From the NCBI GenBank assembly GCA_910589415.1, contig OU342630.1, positions 91,446,186 through 91,510,185 of the forward strand: DNA of 64,000 nucleotides, read 5' to 3'. The stretch comes from Malachius bipustulatus (taxonomy: Eukaryota > Arthropoda > Insecta > Coleoptera > Melyridae). The notes beneath the pieces are model-generated. The model did no database searches. It was given only the letters and a program-made list of their open reading frames with translations, and was not told where the DNA came from. Position numbers and translations under genes: made by a program. How positions within the stretch are numbered: the stretch's first letter is position 1; each line of letters begins with the position of its first letter. Below are positions 12,173-23,149 of this stretch, one piece after another.

Positions 12173-13173
12173 GCCAACGATTCAAGCGACCGAGTTTTCA
12201 GAAAATCCTACGTCTCGTTTGAGGTACCATCGACTGAATCACCCTGTATATATAGGTATTCTCAAATATGCCAATTGTGTCCAGTGTCCTCCTCGATTTC
12301 TTCCACCTCGCTTACTTAAGCGACAAGACGGCTTGGACCTAAGTGACGTTGATAATTTGGTATTTTTAGGATTATCTCTAATAAAATTAAACCCGAATAT
12401 TTATAAGGCCACTCTGTCTGTATATTACAGACCTAGCTCGCACCTGCCCCACTAGGCAGAGTGGCGCAGAGCTCAATCGTAGAAAATTATACAGGTGTAT
12501 CTAAAATAAACCGAGAAAATTCAGGGGGTGATTGATGAGATCATTTTAAGAAAAAAAGTAAGTATAAACATATGTCCTAAGGAGCTCAACTTTTTAACTA
12601 CATGGTGTTGAAGTTTCAAGAAAAATATCGTTTTTTAATAATAACCTTGATAAGAATCAAGATATTTTGTTCTAGATAGTTATTGTGGCAGCGGCGTTCG
12701 TGCAAGTCGCGTTACACTTAATATTTTTGAAAAAAAAAATAGTACGCCACTGCTTTTTTATGAAAATAAAATTATTTTTTAAATCCCCTTTCATTTCTGA
12801 GTGAAGATTACTTCACTTGAAAGTTACTTGGAGTGGTGAATACTATTGAGACTGAGAGTAATTCCGATTCTGATGTAGACAATACACCACCGTTTAATTG
12901 AATAAAACATTGTCTTGTTATGCTCGTAGGAAAAGTACAGTGTGAAACACGTGCACAAAAACAATACTTGTGTGTAATGCGGTATTCGACTTCGTCTCGT
13001 TTTTTGAGAAATGTGCTATCTTGTGCCATTGTTTCACAATACACTATTACTATTATCGATTTTTCTTATTATTTTACAGAATACACACCCGTAAAATTAA
13101 GGTTTGTTATTATTTCTTGAAAATAATTGGATGATTGAAAATTGATGACACATCAACAAAGAATTAGTGACAA
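12173..13173. other. region upstream of the kinesin gene
   Basis: It contains a CACCCTGTATA transposon-end motif at 12241-12251 without a visible partner and several short frames (for instance 12219-12455) with no motif I can name. No TATA box or initiator could be assigned with confidence; the kinesin promoter presumably lies here. Confidence 0.4.
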
Positions 13174-15101
13174 ATGAAAATGCCTCCCAGTGAAGTAGAA
13201 ATAGAGAACATTCATGTCTACATCCGAATTCGACCTTCCAATGTTAATGAAATAACAAACAATTTCAACCACGTTATTCTGCATGATGAAAAACTGAATC
13301 TCATCTCACTGAAGAAGTCTGAAAATGGTGGGGTTCTGCAACTTAAATTTGATAGAGTATTTAATGAAAAATCGACACAAATTGATATCTATGAAAATGT
13401 AGCAAGTCCAATAGTAGAAAAGGCATTTAATGGTTATAACGGCACGATTTTTGCTTATGGACAAACTGGATCAGGAAAAACTTTTACTATGTCGAACATT
13501 AGTTCCAATTCGGAGTTGAATGGAATCGTGCCACGTACATTTTCTCAAATATTTAGGATAATATCGCAATTGAGCAATGAAAAGACTTTCGTAATTGCAG
13601 TAACGTATCTGGAAATATACAACGAACAATTAAGAGATTTGCTCGCTGCTAATGATTCCAAAAAGCTAGAAATACATGAACATAATGATTTAGGCATATA
13701 TGTAAAAAATCTTCAAGGATTTACTGTTGATTCTGAGGAGTCACTAATTGAAATTTTCAAAAAAGGTGACAAAAATAGAGTTTTTAAGTGTACAAAAATG
13801 AACACTGCGAGTTCAAGATCTCACACAATATTTTCCATTACCATCGAAAGTAAGAACTACGTTACAAATGAAAGGACACTGGGTAAACTAAATCTTGTCG
13901 ATTTAGCTGGTTCAGAGCGTCTTTCTAGAGCACAAACTTCAGGAGATAGTCTTAAAGAAACTAATTCAATAAACATGTCTTTATTGGTTCTTGGCAATGT
14001 AATTTCAGCATTAGTTGACGGAAAAAGGTCTCACATTCCCTACAGAAACTCTAAACTGACAAGATTGCTGCAAAACTCATTAGGAGGTAATTCTAAAACT
14101 GCAATGATAGCAACAATAAGTCCTTCGGCATTGGATTTAGAAGAAAGTCGATGTACATTGCGTTATGCATCAAGAGTAAAACAAATCAAAAATCAAAGTT
14201 ATGTTAATGTTGGACCCAGTTACATACAAGGTAGGTACTTTACAAAATTTTTATCAAGTCCTAGTAGGGAGTCCTAACTCAACCATATTAAAAAAAAAGT
14301 TCTTTAAAAGTTACCTATATGAAGTGATACCTCATTTTATTTGAAAGTTTAACCTATACTTATGATATGTTCTTTTCAGCATTTGAGAGAGAAATTTTAG
14401 AACTTCAAGAAAAAATACGCCAATTGAATCTCCAAGAAGAAATAGGAAGTGTTGGAAAACATAAAAGTTCCACAACGCTTGTATCGAGAAGTCGGAAGCG
14501 TGATGAAGAACTGGAAAGAACGGAAAATGAAAAAACTGAACTTTTGGAAAAGATCACCTTAATTCAAAAGAAACAGATTTTTGGAGGGGAAATGCTACTG
14601 GAAAAGGCAGAACAACAAATGAAACTTCTAGAAACTTCACAAACGGAAATAGAGAATCTAAATAAAACAAGTGAGGAACTTGAAGAAACATTAACTCAAT
14701 TAAATCTTGACAAAAATGACACCCAGGAAAAATATTCTACTTTACAAGAAGAAGATAACGCGATCACAGAGAAACTGAAATCGGTACAGGAACTTCTATC
14801 TAATGCCAAGTTTACATATTCGCACAATGAACATGAATACCAGAGAGAATTAGAGGACTTGTATGAAACTAAGAAAGATTTGACAAAAAAATTGCAACTG
14901 GAAAAACTGATCATTGCAAATAGCATACCTAAGAAGTACCTAAACGATATAAAATCTAGAATCCAATGGAATGTCAACAGTCAAGACTTTCAACTGCAGG
15001 GAATTGCATTCACAGTTAATAATATCAGAAGTAGGAAGCAAATTCCAAAGGCAAATCCACCATCGGTGAAAATGAACCTACCTTATTATAAGTATAAGTA
15101 G
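13174..15101 (+). CDS. kinesin-2-like (KIF3-type) motor protein, two exons
   Basis: ATP-driven microtubule motor. Exon 1 is 13174-14230, a 149-bp intron (GTAGGT donor, TTTTCAG acceptor) spans 14231-14379, and exon 2 is 14380-15101; the spliced frame gives 592 aa. The N-terminal motor domain has the P-loop GQTGSGKT (residues 96-103), EIYNEQLRDLL, switch I NTASSRSH (210-217), switch II LVDLAGSE (241-248) and HIPYRNSKLTRLLQ. A coiled-coil stalk (about 355-525) follows, with GGEMLLEKAEQQ at about 421, and a short tail around IIANSIPKKYL (about 529). Stalk and tail order resemble KIF3 kinesin-2 subunits, which haul intraflagellar-transport and axonal cargo as heterotrimers. The C-terminal tail is shorter than usual. 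The next ATG is codon 3, so the start is uncertain by two residues. The near-intronless structure and sequence divergence suggest a duplicated, perhaps retrocopied, paralogue. Kinesin-2 assignment is inference from motif order; membership of the kinesin superfamily is certain. Confidence 0.93.
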
Positions 15102-15113
15102 GTGTGCAATTTT

Positions 15114-15119
15114 AATAAA
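15114..15119 (+). terminator. poly(A) signal of the kinesin gene
   Basis: AATAAA lies 13 bp after the kinesin stop codon. It is the first canonical signal downstream and would give a very short 3' UTR. Confidence 0.6.
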
Positions 15120-15318
15120 AGGTTTAAATAGCCTCAAGTATAGTATGATAATGTTGAAACTAATGTTGCAACAATAATATATCCATAATAATAATACCCC
15201 TCAAAAACTCCTGTTCTCTAGATATTCACCTCTGAAGGTGGATTTTTTTTCTATCATGATAGTCACGCATATAATATGTTTAAATGTTGGCTCATCTAAT
15301 TGTTGAGAGAAATAGAGA

Positions 15319-15616
15319 GATCATTTGTTAAGATTAAAAATCTGCTTCTGTTGCTGTAGTTATGTTTTAAAATCTGTTTAAAATCTGTTTAAAAAGCCAT
15401 TTTCGAGAAAATCGGGGAAAAGTGTTTAATTTGTGATGTTATTTTTGTAATAGTGTGACTTTAAAATTGGATATTTTTTAATTTTTAACGCTTTTGTTGT
15501 AAGTTTTATTGTTAAAGTCAATGCAACTACGAAAATGATTATTTAATGGACAATTTAATGGACCTACACAATGTAATTTGTGTAACAGAAGCAGCTTTTC
15601 AATCTTAATAAATGAT
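15319..15616. mobile_element. 298-bp TIR element (MITE)
   Basis: Its ends are inverted repeats of about 38 bp: GATCATTTGTTAAGATT at the left against AATCTTAATAAATGATC at the right, each followed by the CTGCTTCTGTT block. A diverged, 5'-damaged relative is at 16105-16370 in the same orientation. Confidence 0.75.
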
Positions 15617-15949
15617 CTATCTAAGATTTCTCTACAAAATAGTTAGCAGGGGGGGCGCCAAAATTTAAAAATAAATTATTAGTCACTGTCATGAGAGGAA
15701 AAAACCATCATTATATTTTTAGATATCTCAACAACGACGAATTTCATATCTCGATAGAGAGCCGAGTTATTGCAAAAAAAAAACAAAATTTAACACTTTT
15801 TCCCAGATGACGAAGAATGCACATTGGAAATTGGTGGACAATTTGAAGTTAAGTTTTTATAACCCCCCCCCCCCTCACAATATCCAAAAATCAGCTTTCT
15901 CAGTTCACTTGCATTTCTAACCCATTTTTTTCTGACTGGACTATATATT

Positions 15950-16107
15950 CTTATGCCCGTATTCACAAACGATAAGTTTCTAAATAATTACGTAATCAGT
16001 TATCTCGATCTCATTCTAATGCAAATAAACTGTATATCTCCATCTCATTTATTTAATTATTTTTGAGACATTACTGGGCCAGAACGCTTTGTGAATACGG
16101 GCATAAG
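15950..16107. mobile_element. 158-bp MITE with TIR CTTATGCCCGTATTCACAAA
   Basis: The 20-bp left end is mirrored at the right end with one extra base; the interior is AT-rich and non-coding. I could not find an unambiguous target duplication. Confidence 0.8.
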
Positions 16108-16370
16108 TCTGTTGAGTTGAGCCATGTCGAGAAAACGGGAAAAATTTTCAATATGTAGTGTCACTTTTGTAATAGCCTTGGCTGTGACTATAAAATTGGA
16201 TTTTTTATTATCTTTTACGTTTTTGTTTTTTGTAATTTTTATTGTTAAAGTTAATGCAGTTATGAAAAAGACACAACATTTTTTCTCAATTTTCTCGAAA
16301 ACAGCTCAACTGACTTAAAATGTAATTACATACAACAACAGATTCAGCTTTTCAATCTTAACAAATGACC
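16108..16370. repeat. diverged, truncated relative of the 15319-15616 MITE
   Basis: It shares ordered blocks with 15319-15616 (CACTTTTGTAATAG, TTTATTGTTAAAGT, CAGCTTTTCAATCTTAA) but lacks the outer left end. An extra inverted repeat (GTTGAGTTGAGCCATGTCGA against its diverged mirror ending near 16317) lies inside. A 64-codon open frame here (16124-16318) is hydrophobic and AT-driven; I do not call it a gene. Confidence 0.65.
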
Positions 16371-17301
16371 CAAATAACATAATCACTAAAAATGAGAGCA
16401 ACAATCCATCGTCAGAGCAGGTGAATATCTTGAGAACACGAGTTTTTGTGGGGTTATGCCCAAGCTCAAGGACACTTCTGAGCTCATTGCTTTAATGGCA
16501 GCTTGGCTGTTTGTTAAGATAGCACTTTCTTGTCAATATTAAATCGATCACATTTTTCGATAGCTAAAAATTAAGCCTGAAACATATGAGATGAATACAA
16601 TGACGATTTTCCCTATTCCCATTACATAAATCTGAAATACATCTAGTTTCTGTTATTACCAATGTAGAGAAATTTTGTTCGAAATTTATATTGTAATTAT
16701 ACCGACCGAGTGTTTTTAAATATGTAAATAATGAAGATATTATGATAATTTGTGAAGACCAATATATTATGCTTTAATTTTTAGAAGATTTAGAACATAT
16801 TTGCCTTAAAGCGAACAGATTATAACTCAGCGCAACAGTCGTGCCAATTTTCTGAATCGGACCCTACTAACTTTCTCTACTAATCTTACAAAGGTGTAAT
16901 TTGGATTAACTTTACCAGAGAACGTAAAATTTGTTATTTCTGATAATACCTATATGCCGTTCACTTATTATAAAAGAATTGGGTTATGGTGTAGGGTGAT
17001 AGAAATCACTGGGTATAACCGCTGTCAATCACTGGCTGGAGTTGGGTTATGTCTCTTTTTTATGAGGTTGAAGTTTTATGACAACGAACAGGACATAGTT
17101 GCAAAATGGATTCTTGATATTTTTGCTATTCTTCTTATTATCTTTACGTCTTTATGGACTTTTTATTTTGGAACCTTTAGTCACGTTATTTTATGATATT
17201 GCAATCTTTATCTAGAAAGCAAACTCGTCAAGTCTAATAAGCTTGCCATAAATTATAACATGAGAAAAAAGTTTTATTGTATTTTGATATCTTAAAGAAA
17301 C

Positions 17302-17560
17302 TAATTGTAGCGTTGGCCGGAGTAACGTTGTAACTTACATAATTTTTTGGAGTAATTTTTTCGATTCAGCACGTTTAAATGGGCAGAATGCTTCCACAAA
17401 GCTTTAATTGTTGCCTAATTTACCTTAAATAATATTTAAACAATATTTCAAGAATCGCTATATGAAAAAAACATTCCATTTAATAATGTTGCAAGGTACA
17501 TTTTTTGAGTCTAATGTAAAAATGTAAGTTACAACGTTACTCCGACCAATGCTCCAATTA
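17302..17560. mobile_element. 259-bp palindromic MITE nested in the transposon
   Basis: GGAGTAACGTTGTAACTTAC near the left end is mirrored by GTAAGTTACAACGTTACTCC near the right, with outer TAATTG/CAATTA ends. It sits within the 16953-18584 transposon and is therefore younger. Confidence 0.75.
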
Positions 17561-17603
17561 AAGGAACTCTTAATTATAAAATAGATCAAAAATTAGTAAT
17601 TAC

Positions 17604-18300
17604 TTATTTATTATTAAAAAATAGAACATTAGGTAGGTACTGAATCGGCCAATCGGCTACGGTCATGGTGATTGGCGATCTTATTATTGGTGATGGCCGT
17701 TTGGATCCATTCTGGTAGATCCATGTTTCGTCCAGGTACACGAACGTTACATTTTCACTCGAATTTTGATATTGTAAGTATTTTCTTAGAAAGGTAATTT
17801 TGGATGCAACGACATGCTTTTGTTCACAAAGAATTTTGCGTCCGTTCACATATTCATATTTATAGCTATGAGATATTTAAGAATTTTAAATAAACTAGTT
17901 CTCCCCTTTTCAAAATTCAAATGTTTACGTTCGTCTTCCAAAAGTTTTCCTAGAGTAAAATGTTCGTTTTTCAAGTTATGTTGCCAAATCAGTCGTTGCG
18001 AATCTTTCCGAAACGTAAAATTTTCATGATTATTGTCTGGTTTAGATCGTCTGCCCAAAGGCTTAACTTCAAATTTATCCTGTTTAATTATTGTTTCAAT
18101 CGCACTTACTGAATACTATAAAAAAGGAAAATTACGTAACATCATTTTATTAGGTGTACACTTAATAATACTTACACCCCAAATGTGTTTTACTTTCAAT
18201 ATGACTTTTGTCGTTCACTTAGGTTGTCATTTTCAGATTTAAATAACTTGAATGCCTTTTTTATACGAATTTTTTCTTCAATCGATATTAATTTCGGCAT
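17604..18300 (-). pseudogene. Tc1/mariner-like transposase remnant
   Basis: Reading the minus strand from an ATG at 18300 gives MPKLISIEEKIRIKKAFKL, then, after frame breaks, a piece resembling the pre-catalytic part of IS630/Tc1-type transposases (FTLGKLLEDE..NFEKGRTSLFKILK, 17846-18058) and finally ITFLRKYLQYQNSSE followed by VYLDETWIYQNGS (17604-17849). The aspartate in LDETW is the first catalytic acid of the DDE/D triad in this superfamily; the other two were not found. Several frameshifts and stops make it a pseudogene. It cuts and pastes DNA in the family; this copy cannot. Confidence 0.7.
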
Positions 18301-19139
18301 TATGAAATTTATAATGTCAAAAAATTAATATTTATTTGACAGTTCGAGAAAAATTTGTCCGAATAAAAATTATCCTAGATAATCTACTAAAACTTCAATT
18401 AGACAACAAGGCTGTTAATCAGCTGAGGCAATTTGAGCGATTTGACAAGTGTCGGTGTTTACTTAACCTTCAATACCTCGATCAGCTGATATTGTCAATC
18501 AAGATCTAGGGAGTTTTCATTTTTGTAAACCTAAAAACAAAAGTTCATGGCCTACCAATGCTTTTTTAATATGTGAACGGCATATAGTCTTTGCCCGGTA
18601 TCACCTGTACTTTTACCAACTAAATCGTTCATATGTTGTGGGCTTATTCCTACTAAACCAGCAGCTGAGAAATTTTGGAAAAAAAATTGTTTTTTTGAAA
18701 ACTTCTTGTTTAGACTAATTATCAAGTATTTATCACGATCATTTGTGGATTTGGTACGTTTAGATTTCTGTAATGTGTGGAATGTTTTGTCTTTAAGCAG
18801 ATTGAGAATATTCTAATTAAATGAAGCAAGTTAGAGCATCCGTAGAGGATAAAACACAATACATTTATAAGAAAAAAGAAAAAGTTCCATTCCATGCATT
18901 TTTTTAGTAACTTAACAGCAAGCACTAATAATAACAGAAGGTACTGCTCGACAAGAATATCTTGGCAGTTGTTAAAGGAGAGAGAGGTCCTAGAACGAGA
19001 CAGAAAATTACTCCACCACCTTATCTGTTTTAGTACATTCATGTAATAAATTTTGATTTTTGAACAATGTTTTGACATTGATACTTGACGTTTATATTTT
19101 ATTATGTTTGTGACAGTTAATTATATTGCAAGCTTTTGA

Positions 19140-19735
19140 AATGGCAAATTTAACAGCCAAGTTGCTAATAAAACCCTTTCCGGTCAAAGCCGTGAAATTA
19201 TTAATAACGTTTATAAATATTTTCTTGGTGAATCTAAAAATAGTGGTCCTATTTTACCAATTAATCAAGTTCAAAAACGGGTTGCTGCTGCGACAGGCAT
19301 TAGTGAACGAACTGTTCAAAGGATAGTGGTGGAAACAAGCAGAATCATCGATGGACAAACGGATAAATTTACTTCTCCTGGTAAAAAAGAACTAACTTAG
19401 CAACAAAAACCAACTTGTATGACTTTGATCAATGTTTACGACGTCGAATTATACACAATTTTCATACAGCCGAAAAAATGACTCCACTGCTCAAGAGGAT
19501 CACTGCAAAATTTACAGAAGATAACGAGTACAATGGATCAAGGTAAAGTGTCAAAAAGATTATCCATAAACTGGGCTTTCGGTGGAGAAAAACAAGATCT
19601 AATAGAAAAATTTTGATGGAAAAGCAAGAAGTGCGATTTGCGTCTTCAGTTTCTTAGAAGGATGAGAAATTATAGAGCTGAAGGTAGAAATTTAGTGTAC
19701 ATGGATGAAACGTATATCCATTCTTCTCATGCTCA
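19140..19735 (+). pseudogene. Tc1/mariner-like transposase N-terminal half, frameshifted
   Basis: Frame 19140-19398 reads NGKFNSQVANKTLSGQSRE and continues through KRVAAATGISERTVQRIVVE, an N-terminal helix-turn-helix DNA-binding segment, ending after FTSPGKKELT at a stop. Further frames give FDQCLRRRIIHNFHTAEKM, then KLGFRWRKTRSNRKILMEKQ and finally NLVYMDETYIHSSHAH, which holds the first catalytic aspartate. The order is that of IS630/Tc1-type transposases in insects, but at least three frame changes are needed and the sequence stops matching after 19735, before the remaining catalytic residues. A 66-codon open frame at 19126-19326 is an out-of-frame shadow of it. Confidence 0.8.
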
Positions 19736-20540
19736 TATTATTTACATAATTATTTGTTTGCGCATAATTGTTAATTTATATTTATAGAGAATAGCACATT
19801 TAATTAAATTTAATAGCAAGTTTAATTTCTCAATATATAATCAAAAATCAAAGTCTCATCGTTTATCTAAATCGTAATAACATATCGTATTCAATCGAAT
19901 ATATCGAAAATCAATTGGTCCTTTGAGAAAAAGATAAATCGAACCAAGCATGTAGGTAATCAAAATCAACAAATCACAAACAACTATTTAACTTGGATTT
20001 ATTCATTAGAATTGTTCCAGCCATATGTCTTTAATGATGTAAAATCATTGGGACAATTTTTTATTGTATCTAGACTTATGTATTTTTTATTCACAATTTT
20101 ATTGTTTACACACTGCTGGACACAAAATCCAGACACCTTTACTTTTCAAATTAATGTTATTAGGTATTTTCTTTTCTTTTTTTTTAATTTTTAAATCAAA
20201 CTAATAACTAGTCTACCGATTCGATTTAACAAAAAATCGTAACTGATAATTGTACATTTCCAAGCTCATACTAAAATTTCCTTATCGTGAATTTTTCTTG
20301 AAACTTTCTTTTCTTTCAAGTCTTTTTTTCCTGTCCGGATTTTTTTGTCCAACAGTATTAAACAAGTAAAAGCAAATAAAAAGATTATAGTGATGTAAAA
20401 AAATTAACTATACTTGCAGTTTATTCGATCATTTTGGAAAATTTTTATGACATTGATTAATTTAAAAAATGAATTCTTATTGTGCTATTAAAAATTAGAA
20501 CCATTTCTGAAGAACTATAATAAAACTTACTAAAATGAAT
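19736..20540. other. AT-rich intergenic stretch, nothing recognised
   Basis: Very AT-rich sequence with no motif or repeat boundary seen; one short frame (20012-20194) is hydrophobic and unconvincing. Confidence 0.5.
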
Positions 20541-20800
20541 TTTTAAATTTTACATCTGATGTTTTATCTACTAGAGTACCTAGATGATTAACAAAATTAT
20601 TTCTCAAAATTTCACCATTGTTCTTCCTCCTTCTATTCCTCTTTCCACCCTCTCTTATAATTCTTTCATAGTTTTCAGAAGAGGGAGAGGGTGCTCGCAC
20701 TGCTTGCTCATGATGACGTCATTGGTGTCTTCAGTTGTCGGTGGTGGCCATTGTCGAATTTTTGAAAGTTTGTTATTCATTGCCACCGCCATCTAGCAAA
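20541..20800 (-). other. tandem-duplicated unit, copy 1, possible small exon
   Basis: Flanking blocks (AAAACTTACTAAAAT, GATTAACAAAATTATTT) and the interior match 20925-21290 in order. On the minus strand an AG precedes MAVAMNNKLSKIRQ, which aligns with VLAMNAELTKIQQ in the second unit. Conservation of this peptide between otherwise diverged copies hints at an exon. The protein family is unknown to me. Confidence 0.4.
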
Positions 20801-20924
20801 AAAAATATAATTATGTAATAGTAAAAAGGTAAAGGTATGTAAGTTATGAGTGAATCCCAAGCAACTAGACCTGTATCAGGAAATTACTCAAACAGTTTCT
20901 GAAGGATTACGACATTAAAATAAA

Positions 20925-21290
20925 AAACTTACTAAAATAGACTTGTAAAATTGGTAGGTAATTATATTTAAATGATTAGCAAAATTATTTTTTTCCTCCA
21001 GTTCCTCGCTTTTCTTCTTCCTGTTCCTTCTCTCTTTTCCATTTCCTCAATAGCTCGAGAAAAAGGAACATATTCCCCATTGAGGTCTTTTTCAACATAA
21101 CTGACTCGCGCTCCAGATACATGGGAAGAGGAAGCAAGTCTCGTTGCCCATGATGATGTCGCCATCACTAATGGGAAGAACTTCCCTAATGATTGGTGTG
21201 GTAGTAATGGCGGATGTCATTTTCTGCTGAATTTTTGTTAGTTCGGCGTTCATCGCCAGCACCATTGTTTGTAACTCCTGCACAAAAAAA
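20925..21290 (-). other. tandem-duplicated unit, copy 2, possible small exon
   Basis: Minus-strand reading after a T-rich tract and CAG gives ELQTMVLAMNAELTKIQQKM and then a threonine/isoleucine-rich part; a second frame (20968-21168) gives a charged stretch ending near KARNWRKKI. A pyrimidine tract plus CAG directly before the conserved peptide looks like a 3' splice site. No domain is recognised, and it may equally belong to a transposon. Confidence 0.4.
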
Positions 21291-21595
21291 AAAAAAAAAT
21301 AGCTATAGATATTCTGAATAGTACAAAATCTACAATAAATATCAATTATTATGGAAAAGATCCAGTAGAGTACATTCCCTTTTCTCCAAAATATCAATTT
21401 GGTTACCCTTCAGGACCCTACTGGACTTGATAATTTATGGGAAACAAAAGAAAACTGTTATAATTAATGAAAAGTAAGTTCAACAAAATAAAAAATCATG
21501 AATGCAATAATTATTATAATAATAATAATAATATTTATTCATCCTTTAGGACATTACAAAAATGTATAGGACAAGTCAAGAGACGAAACAATATA

Positions 21596-22472
21596 CAGGG
21601 TGTCCCAGCTTATTCGAAGCGGTCTCTGTAGGCCAAACGATTGAAATTTTCCAAAAAATTTTTGCAAATTCAAGTACAGGATCACAATGGCCATGATTTA
21701 AAATTATTTTGAAGTATACAGAGTGTCCCATATGACAGTGGCATATGAAAGTTATGTTTTTATAAATGGAATGCTCCTATGCTATTGCATTTTTAGATTG
21801 TCTGAGAAGAGAAAATAAGATTGGCTTTTACAGTTGGTGTTGGAATTCAGAAGTTTTTGAGTTATAAACAAGTGAAAATCGTCATTTTTCAAGTTTAGGG
21901 CCCTGTACCACGAAAACGGTTCAAAATAGACAAAAACGGCTTACATGTCCCTATTTTACTTTTTCCTGTACTATCCTATCATGTAGATGAAATGTTTATA
22001 CAGGGTGATAAAAAATTTGAAAAATTCTGAGATTTCTCCATGCGTCGCCAAATAATAAAATCAAAGAAAGTACAAATGTTTCTATACCATAGGATAGTAC
22101 ATAAAAAGTTAAAATAGGGACATGTAAGTCGTTTTTCTCTATCTTCAGCCGTTTTCCTTGTACAGGGCCTTGAACTTGAAAAATGACGATTTTCACTTGT
22201 TTATAACTCAAAAACTTCTGAATTTAAACACCAACTGTAAAAGCCAATCTTATTTTCTCTTCTCAGACAATCTAAAAATGCAATAACATAGGAGCATTCC
22301 ATTTAAAAAAACATAACTTTGATATGCCACTGTCATATGGGACACTCTGTATACTTAAAAATAATTTTAAATTATGGCCATTGTGATCCTGTACCTGAAT
22401 TTGCAAATTTTTTTTGGAAAAAATCAACCGTTTGGCCTACAGAGACCGCTTCGAATAAGCTGGGACACCCTG
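21596..22472. mobile_element. 877-bp palindromic element with CAGGGTGTCCC ends
   Basis: The ends read CAGGGTGTCCCAGCTTATTC and its mirror, with TA on both sides. The arms match inward through GCGGTCTCTGTAGGCCAAAC and a second transposon-end-like motif, CAGAGTGTCCCATATGACAG, at 21720, mirrored near 22341. The core GTTATAAACAAGTGAAAAT appears in both arms. No coding capacity beyond palindrome by-products. Confidence 0.88.
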
Positions 22473-22550
22473 TATAGACATCTTTCTATTTCCACCAAGG
22501 GGTTGTGGCTGAATTCTCATCTCTCACTCTCCTTCTCTTTCCCAACTAGG

Positions 22551-22703
22551 AGACTCTTCGACCATGCTGGAGGAGACAGAGATAAAGAATTCCACTACAA
22601 CGATTTACACTGCAAAGTGCAAAATGACTTAATAACAGTAGAGGTAGACAGCCGTTTACTTGAACAAGTCCTAAAGGCAAATGGCATAAATAATAATTGC
22701 TGA
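22551..22703 (+). other. possible terminal exon, 50 codons, unknown family
   Basis: A pyrimidine-rich tract (TCTCTCACTCTCCTTCTC) and CAACTAG precede an open frame starting RLFDHAGGDRDKEFHY and ending KANGINNNC before TGA. Its composition is polar and more protein-like than the surrounding AT-rich DNA. No family is recognised and no partner exon was found. Confidence 0.3.
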
Positions 22704-22847
22704 CCAAGAAAACTCAGCTGGATCAGTAGGTAAGTAATATTATTCTGATCAATGTGCTTTTTTTCAAGTAGTATAAACTCCTACATACATCTACATACAT
22801 ACAACTCCTATAAACACATCTAGATACAAGAAGGGCCATAGGAAGTG

Positions 22848-23149
22848 GTAGAGGTCGTTTCTGTAAGAAGTACATAAGCGGTCTTTCAATGCTGCGTCAA
22901 CTACGTGTAGGGGATGGAAGGGGTGTTTACGATACCTGTCGGCTACCGTAAATCAGTGGCGCGGAGCTCGAATGCACTGAAAGCTCTACTCAATGAGTGG
23001 TTGAGTGAAACTATTATTTTCGGTACGCCACTGACGGGAGTCGAGTGCTAGTAAACACGCCTGGTGGAGCGGGACCGCCTTTAACAGGTACCGAATTCTA
23101 TCTACAGCACATTTTTACGACATGTACTTCTTACAGAAACGACCTCTAC
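22848..23149. mobile_element. 302-bp palindromic element
   Basis: GTAGAGGTCGTTTCTGTAAG at the left is mirrored by CTTACAGAAACGACCTCTAC at the right, and a second inner inverted pair, CAGTGGCG against CGCCACTG-like sequence, surrounds the centre. GC content is higher than in the surroundings. Confidence 0.8.

Larger units (their letters stand above)
16953..18584 (-). mobile_element. Tc1/mariner-like transposon with decayed transposase
   Basis: The 1.6-kb element has diverged inverted ends TATGCCGTTCAC at both termini, extended by a TTATTATAAAAG-type block, and TA on each side. A broken minus-strand transposase lies inside (17604-18300) and a separate MITE has inserted at 17302-17560. The part that should encode the C-terminal catalytic residues is missing or unreadable, so it is non-autonomous now. 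Confidence 0.75.

Noticed and set aside
14696..14977. 93-codon minus-strand frame
   Set aside because: Antisense shadow of the kinesin coiled-coil exon.
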